Source of the DNA: Rhizophlyctis rosea
Lineage: Eukaryota > Chytridiomycota > Chytridiomycetes > Rhizophlyctidales > Rhizophlyctidaceae
Reading direction: 5' to 3'
Assembly (NCBI GenBank): GCA_027596075.1
Contig: JADGJC010000005.1
Location: forward strand, 124,001-188,000
Length of the DNA stretch: 64,000 nucleotides
Below the pieces are notes generated by a model, which was given only the letters and a program-made list of their open reading frames with translations, did no database searches and was not told where the DNA came from. Positions 36,994-48,288 of the stretch are shown in pieces. Position 1 is the first letter of the stretch. Each line of letters begins with the position of its first letter. A program made the position numbers and the translations under genes.

Positions 36994-38756
36994 CTACCAA
37001 GCTGAAAACGCCGACATGTTTCCCACTTCCTCTGCAGTAGGTTTCCCGTTCACGTCGACCATTTTGCACCATCGTTTGAGGACCGCCTTCGCACCCTGCT
37101 CGGTGCCATCTTCGACTTCTAAAACATCGAGCCGCTCGGCTCTAATTCGGATTACCTGCCATTGTAGCTCCTACACCACTATCAGAACCCGGCAAATGAT
37201 GATGACCGGCAGATGGAGATGCGCTTACTTTGATCCTCTTCACGTACTCCTCAATGTTGTCGCTTTCGCCCTCGACCAGGATGAATCCGTTGTTGCCCAC
37301 TTTCGACAGTACTATTCCGAAAGCACGGCACCACTTAGATGACCTCAACATTGAACACGAAAACGAAATGCTTTACCTCCCAATCCCAACTCATCAGCCC
37401 ATTCGAGAATGCATTTCCTTTCTTCGAGAAAATAAGTGAAGAGGTCACATACGAATCTAACTAGGCTGGTACTCACTGTCAATATTGAGAATGTGATGAC
37501 TCCAAAGCAAGGGTCCGCCGCCCATGGATCTCCGTTACGACCTGTCGCTCGTTCCCATTTTCTTCCTTTCCATTGACGTTGTGTTGTGGTTTTCCCTGAG
37601 GAAGCGACATGTTTTCCAGCATGGAACTTAGTGATCGGCACCCGACTTCGTACACATCCCAAAGACAGTACGGCAGTGCGCCTTCATCGTCCACTGCAGA
37701 TAGAAAACTCGTCAGTGTTGTGTAAACGTAGAAGTGTCGACGAGTGATAAGTACCGGTAAGCGTTGGAAAGAACTGGACCATTGCCTCTGTCATGCCTCT
37801 CGCAATCTGAGGGAACTGTACAAAACATCTCGCTTGAGGACCCACAGCAGAAGCGACTTGGATGTGCGGTTTCTTACGTCTTGATTGCATTCCCCAGAGC
37901 AGTTCGGAAACTCGAGAGGGTACTTTCTGGGCAGATAGAAGTTGACGTATACTGGCTCTGAAGTTTGGTGATGGCAAGGAGCGCTTAGATCCCATATTCG
38001 TAACCATATATACGAAAGCAAACATGATGGCACACACCTAGTCGTTGGAAGATAAGAGAATCTTCGCAATTTACCGCAGAAGCCAACAGTCGTACCCGAA
38101 ACCTGAGCTCCGTCCCAGGACCCGCAGTCTCCATCACAAACCTTGGAGGAGGTCGAAGCTGGTACTTTGTGACCAAGGCCTAAACAACGGAAGTTAGAAC
38201 GCTTCAAACAGGATAGGTATTTTACCAGTGACAGTGAGCAGCACTCGCCTGTGTTCTAGCTAACACTTCATCCGTCCATTCGAATTCTCCTTCCACAAAC
38301 ATGCTCTGAAAAGCCGAAATCTCGTCCATTTGTCTTTCCAATGCTTCCGGTGGGATAGGCTCAATTGGAATTGAAGCCTTTGTTGGAGAACCCGGTGGCG
38401 ATGATATCTGACTGAGCTGCGGTGTCGATGAACGTGCATCGTCTGAAAAGGCGTCCGCATAGTTTGTTTGGCCTGCTTCATTTCCTTCAGGAGGAGGAAT
38501 AGGGCGGTTTTCGCGTGGGGCACTTGGGTCTTCGACGCAGTCGTAGCAACGCCTTATGCTCGAGTCCATACGTCGTTGCCGTTTGGAGAAGTCCGCGAGG
38601 GGGAGAGATTTCTCGCATATGGAGCATTCTATGTATATAATTGGCGCTGGCTTGGGCATACGACGTCTGTGAAAAGCGTTCGCACAGCACGGTTATGCTA
38701 AGTCAGACTTCGATATTGAGAAACCCTTACAAGTACCTATATGCGGTGGTCGCCAT
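36994..38756 (-). CDS. RWD/DUF1115 (RWDD2-like) protein with N-terminal Cys-rich, Stc1-like segment
   Basis: Exon 1 is tiny: ATG 38756, MATTAY plus two bases, then a 70-nt intron ending CACAG before RRMPKPAPIIYIECSIC. The N-terminus has C-x2-C...C-x2-C spacing (ECSICEKSLPLADFSKRQ ... RRCYDCV), resembling Stc1-type zinc domains. A Ser/Pro linker follows, then an RWD domain (RQMDEISAFQSMFVEGEFE, LRFRVRLLAS, YLPRKYPLEFPN). The C-terminal exons (KCILEWADELGLGG, NGFILVEGESDNIEEYVKRIK, LQWQVIRIRAERLDVLE) match DUF1115 of RWDD2A/B. Stop at 36996-36994. At least nine exons. The function of RWDD2 proteins is poorly known. The zinc-type assignment is by pattern only. Confidence 0.68.
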
Positions 38757-39717
38757 TTCGTCGTTGAGGGTGTAAGGTGTGCAATCTGTTCTGTGACTGG
38801 TTCGCAGCGCTCTATTATGGCTTGTGAGGAAAGCAGCAAAGCTGAAGTTCGTGTTTACACCAGCGCGTTCAAGATGAGTATAGATTGTGGGAAAGGGTGG
38901 GAAAGTGGGTGAGGTCAGAAGGCCAATTTTAGACACCAGCGCGCAGCGCTGGACCGAGGCCCCAATGGCAGCCCCATCTATCAATCAAGAAATTGATCAC
39001 GTGGCGTTTGACAAGATTCAAATTTCAAAGGCACCAGCTTTGAAGTCTGCCACAGTAATGGACCCTCGCGCCGGCACGCATTTTGTGAAATCCCTTTGAA
39101 AGCCCAACCTCAGCTGCTCCCAAAATACAAGAATTGTATATATCTTCAACACTTTGCCAAAAAAAACTCAGGCGATATAAATGGGATGGGCCTTGACAAT
39201 TGAAGTCGTTCCACATGGTCCCACTGGCAGCTCGGATACCCGAGATACACCTATAGCAGCAAAGGCAATGAGGTCAGATAACGCACCGGACCCTTTTCTT
39301 TCGGGCGCTTTCCATTCTTCCGGTTCTTCTCATGATGGCATCAATGTAAATTGCCATGTCATGGGTAAAAAAATGTCCAGTTTTAAAAGATTCTGTTGGA
39401 TGTTTCTCACTATATCTGCCGGTCAAGTACCTCTCTTGCCTTTGTGTGCGTTGACGGCAATCCGCCATAAAGTGGGACACGGATGCCATCCAAAATGGTG
39501 ATGGCAGTGTTGTGGGTGTGTTCAAGTGTACCAACATCCAAACAAACCAGCAATTAGGAGTGTAGGACCCTTGCGTTTCACAATGAGGCGCAGCATTCCG
39601 GTGGCACCGCGAAAAGTCATCATGAGAGAAGCACACTTTTGAGTTTACACCCTGTTGTTCACAGATCTGTTCCCTTTCCCACGCAACCATCTGCAATCCA
39701 TCCATGCTGAACACACG
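38757..39717. other. Divergent intergenic region
   Basis: About 960 bp between divergent genes. A CACGTG lies at about 38998 in TGATCACGTGGCG. Short ORFs in it show no family resemblance. Confidence 0.4.
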
Positions 39718-41913
39718 ATGTCAAACCCGCATACTGGTAATCATCCCTTTTCCGACTCGGGCGAAAGTTCAGTTTCACTCTCGCAGACCTCTCAGTCAAC
39801 ACCATCCTTACCAAAACCCAAACGGTCGTCGGTCCGATACAACAGCCAAATGGCAGCCTTCTATCCAAACTCCCACCAATCCTTTTTGCGCGAGGTGGAG
39901 GACATCCTTGTGAAAGGCGAAACCGAATTGCTGGTGGGAAAGTTCCTCAGTCTTTTAGAAGAAATTGACCGGTTGGCGGCGGAGAACCTGAAGTTACGAC
40001 AGACGGTGGCGGGAGGGACCCAGGGTGCTGAGCGGGGTTCCGTCGCTGCCGATGCTTCACCGCAACGACCACAGCTCACGGAACGGAAGAAGGAGAAGAG
40101 CGAAGTGAGATTCACGGCGTCCAATAAACCCTTAGTGAAAGTCGTACCATTGGACGACACCCCAGTCTTAAAAACAAGAAAGAGATCCAGAACCAAATCA
40201 GCCAAAACTTCAAACGGAACCCCCACAAAGTCATCGCACAGATCCGTCAATCCTAGTCGACGAAGCAGATCCTCAGTCGACTACTGCGAGCTAACCGAAC
40301 CCGACAGTGACGTGAGCAGTGACGATGGCTATGTTGCAGATACGTCCACGTCCGTCAAGTCTGAGCGGAGCCATGGTGCCAGTCCACATCCGCCCGCCAA
40401 ACGCGTCCGATTATCCTCTCCGGATGATGATACAATGGCCAATGGCTCAGAGCTAGAGCTAAAGGTATCGTTTAGTATCATTTCCTCTTTCGATGTCACA
40501 TTTGAACTCATGACTTGTCTGAAGGTCACTGCGAAGCAACAAAAACTGATCTCTTGGTTGCAAAACCAATATCGTGACCGCACCTCGATACGTCAGCCAT
40601 GGAGAAAGCTCTTCAAGAACAAGAACGGCGTCCAACGCATTGATGTGCTGAATGAATTGTTGTGGAAATTTGGGGTTCCTCCCTCCGAGGCTCCCATCGA
40701 AGAGAAGGAGGGAGTGGAAGGGGTAACAAACTCAACTGAACCGCAGCTCGATACCATTCCTGATGTGCCAGACATGAAGGAGGAGAAGATAGAGGAGGAG
40801 AAGGGGGAGAGGAGGGAGCAGAAGAGGGAGGAAGGAGAACCCATGCTTCTAGATGGCTTTTTCTCACAGCAAGGCTCGGACGATGAGATGTCGCCGGGGT
40901 CTTTCAAGCAAGAAAAAATGGAAGAAAGAGAAGCATTTAACGGTCGTACCACAATGCCGGAACGTACCTTCATCAAGGACGCGTCCGCACCACGACCTCC
41001 CCCTTCAAAATACCGAAACGTCCCCATCCCACTGTCCGCCAACGATTCATCAAACGGGACGCGAACGACTGGGACGCCCAGGTGGGAAAGGGTCTATGTC
41101 AATACTCCTGTCAGAGTCGGCTCGTTGGGGGGTTCAGGGACGGTGGCGGCGGCAACCAATGGGGAAGGTGTCAATGGTTTGAATGGGACGGCGAGGGATG
41201 CAAGACAGAACGGGCAAGACAGTGAAGAGGAGGAGGAGGAGGAGGAGGAGGAGGAGGAGGAGGAGGAGCTGGTAGGCGAAGGCACGGTCTCAACTCCATC
41301 ACCGGCCCCGACCCCGCAAAGCAGGACCACCGCCGCCGACCTTCATAGTCACTTTGTGTCGCATATGCAAAGCGGATCGGTTAGCCACAATGACTTTGTG
41401 TCGCATCGGAGGAGTGAATCAATGAGCCGTTCGCCGGTGATGGCGAGGGTGGCGCCGGCTGCGGATGGGTTGGTGTTGCCTCCTCAGAAGGTGGAAATGA
41501 ATGGTGTGAGTGGTGTGAATGGTGCGAATGGGAGAAGACGGAGCGTGGGGAACATGAAGTCGCTTTCGTCAATGTAAGTATGCCCATTTTTGCCAACTCC
41601 TACAACTTTGCTTATCATCATTGCTACACTCACTCACACCCAACATGCGCCGCATTTTTAAACCCACAGCATGATCCGCGAATTCGTCGGTTTCAGCACC
41701 TTCGACGCCTACCCCGCAAGCGTCAAGCGCACTCTCTTCAACTCTGTCGAAGAGTTTGTGAAGCGCAAGGTCGGGAGGGATCAGGTGGCCAAGTACGCGC
41801 AGGCCGGGAGGGCGTTCTTGTTGCCGGTGGAATGGAAGGGGGAGTTGAGGGAGTGGGTGATGGGGGTGCTTCAGAGGCCGGATGTGAAGGCTATGTTGGA
41901 GTTGTCGGGGTAG
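39718..41913 (+). CDS. Unrecognised acidic, low-complexity protein
   Basis: ATG 39718 (MSNPHTGNHPFSDSG) begins a reading frame of about 620 codons. A coiled coil (LLEEIDRLAAENLKLRQ) lies near residue 80. Two basic patches with KR/RS clusters look like nuclear localisation signals. A conserved-looking block follows: TAKQQKLISWLQNQYRDRTS, then RQPWRKLFKNKNGVQRIDVL. Next comes a long acidic region with about 14 consecutive Glu. An in-frame 60-nt GT-AG segment at 40465-40524 may be an intron. The last intron (about 41576-41669) leads to a C-terminal exon: IREFVGFSTFDAYPASVKRT, EEFVKRKVGRDQVAKYAQ, ending at 41913. I do not recognise the family; a nuclear regulator is a guess. Confidence 0.65.
41225..41270 (+). 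repeat. GAG trinucleotide microsatellite in coding sequence
   Basis: About 14 GAG/GAA codons in a row encode the Glu tract of the protein at 39718-41913. The run is nearly pure, so length variation between strains is likely. Confidence 0.8.
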
Positions 41914-42154
41914 GATTGGTAAGGGGGTTGTTTGCATATGGGGTTTGTAGTATAAGTCAGATGTGTAAATTAGTGGTTGGTTGGCGTTAGGTCTCGATTG
42001 TGTAAATGTTTGTATAGTTTGCGTAGTTAGCGTCTTGTAGATTCAACAGTCCAAAAGGTTCTTCAGAATAAAACAGCGCATTGTATATTTCTTCCCACAT
42101 CATTTGAAGAGTATCCAGTCAAGAAGGTTCTATGAAGACCACCATGGCGCAATT

Positions 42155-43724
42155 TTATTTGCTCTCGCGCAACTTCTCTTTCCGCCTGAACTTCTTCCTA
42201 GTTTCTGACCTTGGCCCGGCATTCCATACCCCACCGAAGTTTGGCAACCACTGGTCATTTGTCGTGCGATCTGGATTGGAAGGACAACGTGTGAGTGCAA
42301 GGCAGCATTTGCTCTTTCTCTTTCGCTGCACCTCCCTAAATTGTTCAAATGAAGAGAGAAAGCGACTTACTTGGATCATGATCCGCCCCAACGCGATTTG
42401 GATTTAGTTTTTTGTTCTTTTCCTTCTTTTGTGCTTCTAGGAAGGCTTCAAGTGATGGTCCTATTTCCGTCGGTGTTGGGGTTATGGGAGGGTCGGGGTT
42501 GGGTGTGAGCCATGGTGGAACTGTTTGTTGAAGAGGGAAAGCGTCAGTAAAAGAATTTATGTGTTGCCGCATTTTGCGAGTTGGAAGTTGGAACTCACTG
42601 GCATCATCATCGTGGATGGTCTTCTCGTTTGGTAGTGGGGTGAGGGTTATCGATGTCAGGCCTGCATCAGGGCGTGAATTTCTTTCGGTTCAATGGGGAT
42701 AAGCTTGTTGGGTTACCTTCACCACTTGCACCTATTATTCGTCGTCTTTTGACGATGGGAGAGGATGCATCCAGGGGACGCTTGGATGATGTTGCGGTTG
42801 AAAGGATGGATACCGGATGTTGCGAGGATGTTGCTATGCTGGAGTTTGACTGTTTCATGTTCGATGAGGAAAATGGAATGAAGTAAACACCTGACAACCT
42901 AGACCATACCGGCGACGGATTATTGGGTATAAGATGTTGGGGAGATCCGTGCATTGACGCTCTGTTCGGCACTACTTCTTTTGCTTCAGAAGCTTCACTT
43001 TCATTCGCGTGTGGAATCAATGAGATATTCTTGGCACGATCTTGTATCTGTTTACATGACGGGTCAACATTTAATATGGAATAAGTGGGACTCCTTCTGT
43101 TCGCTGACCTGCGACCACCTCTTGTTATTTAACGCAAAGGTAGACCTGACGAATTTCTTATCAGGTCGGTGCACTGAGAAGAATTGATCAATGTTGTAAA
43201 CATGCGATTCTTCTGCTAGATGTTGGAAAATGTGTATGCTAGAGTTGGGTAGGTGCGGGATGCAATGCTAGTCGCACGCCATGCTGCATGATTCACTCGG
43301 CAGAGAGGGTCGGCATACCACGCAACCTGCCGGGTATAAAACTTCTCCTCAGGAAACCTGACACACTGAGAGCAAAAAATGCACCATAGCTCAGGTTGCT
43401 GACGAGCGTCAGGAAGGACACGGATGTTGGTTTGAAACGTGGAGAGTTTGTTCAATTTCTAGCTTCGATGCATTATTCATTTCGTACCATTAAATATCAT
43501 CATCCACAACTCCCACCAACCTCCAACCACCTCTCCAGCATCCCATTGATCTTTCCCCGATGCTCCTTGCTATACACATGCCGTTTTCCTTGTTCATGGT
43601 TCCGTCTGCATATCTCGCAGTATTCGTGCTTGTTGCCGAGAGCGTCGAGCGCGGCTTTGTCTGTTTCTGTGGGAGGTGCTTGTGGTGGAGATTTTGCGTA
43701 TGTGGCAAAATCTTTGTTATTCAT
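42155..43724 (-). CDS. CENATAC: CENATAC (CCDC84)-like minor spliceosome protein
   Basis: In animals this protein binds the U4atac/U6atac part of the minor (U12) spliceosome. Exon 1 from ATG 43724 carries a zinc finger: EYCEICRRNHEQGKRHVYSK with HRGKINGMLERW. A second Cys motif, ELWCIFCSQCV, is in the next exon. A Ser/Lys-rich middle with a KRRR nuclear-localisation patch follows. The C-terminal signature is VPPWLTPN, EIGPSLEAFLEAQKKEKNKK, LNPNRVGADHDP, then across an intron TTNDQWLPNFGGVWNAGPRS, ending RESK at 42155. This order (C2H2, CxxC, PPWL, GPSxExF, NRVGA, WLPxFGxVW) is that of CENATAC. The splice at the last junction (exon ends GAT CCA A) restores the frame exactly. About 350 residues; middle exon edges are less certain. 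Confidence 0.75.
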
Positions 43725-44319
43725 TTGGGGGGTGGGTCAGGATGCAAACAGGGTTATAAGGTGATGAAAATTAAACACGGGCGGCAGCTGGAGAAGGTAA
43801 GGATACTGTGCAGACTTTGTAGGAAGAAGGCCGATGGGCGAGTTCAGTTCTGTTCGTTCTGTCGAAAAAGTATGCGGGTGTCTTGAGGATGGTGTTCGTG
43901 TTCCTCGACCAATATGGGTTTCGTCGCTGTCTTGACTTATTTCCGTAATCGAAAGTGCGGCTTTCTGGGCAGCAGATTGGGGGGAAGTTGACGGTGTGAA
44001 CGACCTTTGACCACTATCACTTTGTTTATTTCACCATCACGCATCTCGCGCGTTTGCTGCCTTCTTGCCTTGTGGCGCGGGTTGTAACGCGTCACGCGTC
44101 ACGCCAATCATTCATAAATCGGATCAAATCCTGATTTTGAACTGTCTCGTTATCTTCACCTCTCCTCCCACTTCCCATCGTCGCCATGGGTTCTCGAGCT
44201 TCCAACGCCACCCATTCTCGGATCAAGACTGTGGAACACTTCCTCGAGGAAGTCTTCAAGAAGTTAAGTGTTCGGGTGATACCGGCTTGTGGATGGGATT
44301 TGGACGGGCAGGGCAAACT

Positions 44320-44514
44320 CAGGAGGGCTTGCTTGCCTGAGCGATTGCGGGAGAATTCCCGTAGCCTTGTCTACCTACACAGGACCGGTCCAGGAGGGCT
44401 TGCTTGCCTGGATATCGAAGGAGAATTCCTTCTGTCCTGAGTACTGTAGGTGAACGTCCCGCGGAGTAAACATAGGAGGGCTTGCTTGCCTATGCGATTG
44501 TAGGAGAATTCCTT
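44320..44514. repeat. Three double-hairpin elements with compensating stems
   Basis: Hairpin A: CAGG-AGGGCTTGCTTG-CCTG at 44320-44339 and 44391-44410, and TAGG-(same loop)-CCTA at 44473-44492. Hairpin B: CGGGA-GAAT-TCCCG (44348-44361), AAGGA-GAAT-TCCTT (44418-44431), AGGA-GAAT-TCCT (44502-44513). Loops are invariant while stems change in a pairing-preserving way. Confidence 0.85.
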
Positions 44515-45833
44515 CAGCTCTGCTTTGGTGCAACACGGGTTGCTATTTCCCATTCTCTTTTTTACTCACACTTGTGTGCGGGCACAAGTGGGGGTATTGG
44601 CAATGTCGCTCAATTTTCTTCATCGTTTCTTATCATCTGTCTAACTTCTTTCTTTCCATCCATTATACACCCGATTCATATCCATCCATCCATTCACATT
44701 CATCCATCCCATCATCGTCATCCATTGCCGTTCTTGTCGACTTTTCCCCCTCACCAAGCATTCGCAACTCTCTCGCTGCCATGTGGAATGCAATGAATCG
44801 AACTCAAAGCTAAGTATTAGGAGCCTTCTGCCTGTCGATAGTAGGGCGGGTTGGCAAGTATCATCTTCCCGTTTGGTGGTGTATGTTCAGTGCGCCTGCC
44901 ATCCGGAAACGGACCAAGCGTGAATGGCGTTGTTTCATGACGAATGTGTGGGGGTCGGTCTACCTGTATTGGGGCCACTACCTTCGGACGATTGAAGCGA
45001 CTCTTGCAGCGACGATAGCACGCTCATTGCCACGTCTCCTTCGCGGGGTGATCCCTTTCTCGCCGAGCTTAGATTAATACTTTTTCCTTTTCGCAGCGGC
45101 TGCTGCTTCCGGCCTCTTATAGGGCATCGCGCCGACTCACAAGTACCATCCACACATATCACTCGCCCAACATTCGGATCATTCTCCTCATACGGTGCAC
45201 TGGACTTGGTCCTCGCTGGGTTCGACCCCCGGGTGCATCTTTTGTCCGGTCCTTTCGGGATCCGGATAACATGGCATCTCTACTGGATATCCAGAGTGCT
45301 GTATAGTTTAGGCATTAGACTAGATCTCTCTCCATGTACTTGCTCCATCACTCTTCCGTTATCTTCAAGATTTAGGCGGGCCAGCGTGCTGGGGCGCCCT
45401 TCCATGGGCGTGTCGCCGTCGGTCGTGCAACCTTTTTGGCTTGCCATATACCACAGGATCGTGGGTAGGCTCCCCCTCTCTTGGGCCCACTTTACAAGAG
45501 CCGCGTGGATTGTGGAGGCCGATCGAGGGCGGTGCTGACACTCCAAGAACTAGGGTGGTGGACCTTTCACCTGAAGACTAGTGGAAGCCTGCTCTCTGAC
45601 AAGACCAAGACGTGGTTACGCACCACATGTTCTGTACGTAGATGTCCTTTGTCCTTTTTCTTTCTGTTCCTTTATCGTTACCATGTCCGATGGCTTCGCT
45701 TCCTTTTTGTAAACTGTCCGTAGGCGGATGTCAGGAGGAGGGTACGCCACGGTGGAAGGTACTCTCGGCGGCACACAAACGGAAGGAGAATGGTGCTGTG
45801 GTAACGGGCGTTCTGCGGGATTCCATCAAGGAA

Positions 45834-45914
45834 GACTGAAACTGGAGGCGAAGGAGTTCGGCATGACACCCACAGATGGGCGACTGAAACTGCAGCCGAA
45901 GGAGTTCGGCATGA
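45834..45914. repeat. 48-bp-period direct repeat
   Basis: GACTGAAACTG[G/C]AG[G/C]CGAAGG followed by AGTTCGGCATGA occurs at 45834-45866 and 45882-45914. The copies differ by two G/C changes. Confidence 0.8.
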
Positions 45915-46142
45915 GGCCTTGGCGGGTGATGGATCTTGCTTTCTCCGAAAAAACATGGCTAGCGTCCTTTTTTGAGCGCCTGATGTGCCACCGAGAAGGT
46001 GCTTCCTGGCTTCGTATCGAGATGCATCCGATATGTATTATATACATTTCATTAGAACTCTTCCAAAGATCTATTTTACAAGATGCTACGTGGCGCCTAA
46101 ATCCTGAAAACCCACGATGCTACGTTTACGAGCAAAATGCAT

Positions 46143-47191
46143 CTATATAATTCCTCTTCGTCTAAATAGGGCTATGAACTGATATGCCTCGTGGCTCCTG
46201 GACCATCGATCGTGCCTTAACTTTGCATGGGAGAAATCTTCAGGTGCTTCCTCGTCCTGTTGACTTTGTTGGTCCCCGCCGAGACGGCTGTTCATTTCTT
46301 GCAGGTTGGTAGTGAGGGAAAGAAGAAGGGTGCGGAGTTGAGGTATTGCGGTGCAGGTGGTTTGGGATTTGTGTTCTATCTGTGTAGGGCATTGTCCGAT
46401 GATTGAGTTTGATGGGTGGGTTGCGTGTAGAAAGGGAAATGGCTTTACCTGTACGATGACGCCACGATGTGCGGATGCGACGCGGATGCTGCCGACTTTG
46501 ATTGTGATTGCGGACTGGGTAAATATTGCGCCCTGATGTGATGATATGACAACAAACGTACGCGTGAATGAGCAATCGTTGTGACCCCCGTTGCCATTCG
46601 AAGTTGGATCGAAGCACACACCTCAATCACCGCATCCTGTCTCCTAGTCCACAAGTTCTTCATCCGCACAACAATACCTTCAATCTCCCTCCCACCCTCG
46701 ACCATAGTTCCCCTCACGGCTTCACTCTCTTCGCCGCTTCCCTCCCCGGCGTCACCTCCACCCGCAACTCCGAAACTCCACACCCGTCGCTCCTCCTCCC
46801 CGAAACTCAAAAAGTACAACGCTTTGCCGCGTTTTGAGGATACGTTTGCGGAAGGGTCGGATGGCTCGAAGAGCCATGCGTCTTCCGGGTCGTGTATGAG
46901 GGATGAGGGAGGGACTGCGGTGTAGAGACGGATGTTGACGAACCATTTTTGGTAGCGGCGGAAGCCGTGGTGGGATATTAGGGTTTCGTGGAGGGATGTG
47001 GTTGCGGTTGGTGGAACGTCGGGGAAGTGGTGAGAGCTGTTATGTTATAAGGATAAGATAGTGAGTTCGCGTGTTAGTTTTCTCACACACTGGTGCGCTC
47101 GCGGGCCCAAACAGTGAGGAAATTGAGACGCACTATGTGACTCCTGTTTTAGCTTGTGCGAGACGACTTTGTTGCGGTCCACCACTTTCAT
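46143..47191 (-). CDS. MED20: Mediator complex subunit 20
   Basis: Head-module subunit of Mediator (Srb2 in yeast), contacting RNA polymerase II preinitiation complexes. The long exon (about 47035-46621) encodes SLHETLISHHGFRRYQKWFV, WLFEPSDPSANVSSKRGKALYFL, and EGIVVRMKNLWTRRQDAVIE. After an intron of about 90 nt comes GAIFTQSAITIKVGSIRVAS and AHRGVIVQ, the MED20 beta strands; the last exon has IEHKSQTTCTAIPQLRTLLL and ends with EAYQFIALFRRRGII. The order and spacing match metazoan and fungal MED20. The 5' end is uncertain: ATG 47191 (MKVVDRNKVVSHKL) with an intron of about 54 nt to exon 2 keeps frame, but I cannot confirm it. Confidence 0.75.
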
Positions 47192-47790
47192 TGCCTGACT
47201 GGTCCGACTTAGGTCGTTTTGTGGGAGCTTGTGTACCACTGGTGAATTCCTTCCGCTTCATCGTTATGAAATCCACGTGTCAAAAAGCCGTGATGTTCAC
47301 ACTTCAGAAGCGAAGTGTTGGAGCAGCTGCGAGCGCTGTGCGAGCGTGAGCGAAGAGTCTAAGCCATCATCAGCCACAGCTCACCCGTGGCGCAAGCGAC
47401 GTGTCGATCAACGCAATGACGCGACGATCATGGACTGGGTCATATCAAAGCTTGGGAGCGAAGTTCAGCAAACCTGCTTCTTTCCATCCTTAACATTTTT
47501 CAACGCAGATTTTTCACACAACCTTCCCGGCACCTTTTTGTCTCCTCGAAGTAGTGTCAAGCTCGTCGAAGGTACATAGTTGTTGTCCGTTGAGCACTTG
47601 GTCCCAATTGATAATACTCATTGTTCTTTACCAACAGGAAACAGTATGGCAAGCAAGTGACAGGGTGGCGTTCTGCACCATGGCTTCTCAATACGACTTC
47701 TCGTCATGCCTTCCGAACTTACCACGTTGTTCAACTTTCAGTTCGTAAGAACAGCTGGGGAAGCTGTAATGTCGCCATGGCTTCACCGCC
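47192..47790. other. Intergenic, nothing recognised
   Basis: About 600 bp upstream of the MED20-like start and of the triple-exon candidate. No ORF or structure is supported. Confidence 0.35.
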
Positions 47791-48288
47791 ATGAGGGTGG
47801 CAAGCCCCTGTAAAGACAGAGCCAGCCTTTTGCGGTGGTCGAAAGGTGCCGCTGGTAAGTTTGTTCTCCTCTGATTTTCCTTTGCTGCGTCGACAATTTC
47901 ATCAAAGTCCTACCATAGAAGATACCGATACCCATGAGGCACCGGGCGGGGCGGGTGGACAGGTTGGGTGGGCAGCATCCGTGGTGGTCGGGCGTGCCCC
48001 AGGTTTGTACTGTTTCAAGTATGACTTACTTCCATCAGCTGACTTACCTACTACCTTATCACAGAAGATACCTTTACCCATAAGGCACAGAGGGGACGGG
48101 GTGGGCAAGGCGGGAGGGCAGCACCCGTGGTGGTCGGACGCGCCGCAGGTATGCACGAGTCCATCCTTCATTCGCTGATCATCTGCTAATGCTGTACTGT
48201 AGAAGATACCTTTACCCATGAGGCACTGGCGGAAGGGTTGGAGGGAGAGAGGGAGGAACGGGGCTGTGGTTGGGAAGCGGGTTTTTGA
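47791..48288 (+). CDS. Candidate small gene with three tandem homologous exons
   Basis: After ATG 47791 and a donor at 47855, three exons start with almost the same sequence AAGATACC[G/T][A/T]TACCCAT: 47919-48002 and 48065-48148 (both exactly 84 nt) and 48203 onward. They are flanked by GT-AG introns of 64, 62 and 54 nt. Two frames stay open. From ATG 47791 the repeat reads EDTDTHEAPGG... / EDTFTHKAQRG... / EDTFTHEALAE and stops at 48288, giving 105 residues. The other frame reads KIPIPMRHRAGR / KIPLPIRHRGDG / KIPLPMRHWRKG and continues through a further exon (48357-48431). I do not recognise either product. It may be a pseudogene. Confidence 0.4.

Larger units (their letters stand above)
43725..46142. 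other. Accessory region without a supported gene
   Basis: About 2.4 kb. It includes the double-hairpin array, a CATCCATC-rich stretch (44680-44725), and a 48-bp tandem repeat at 45834-45914. An 84-residue plus-strand ORF (44186-44440, MGSRASNATHSRIKTVEHFL...) runs into the hairpin array and may be a disrupted small gene. None of the other ORFs is recognisable. Confidence 0.4.

Noticed and set aside
45216..45232. tRNA T-arm-like sequence (CTGGG-TTCGACC-CCCGG)
   Set aside because: No D-arm, anticodon arm or matching acceptor stem can be built upstream; not a tRNA gene.
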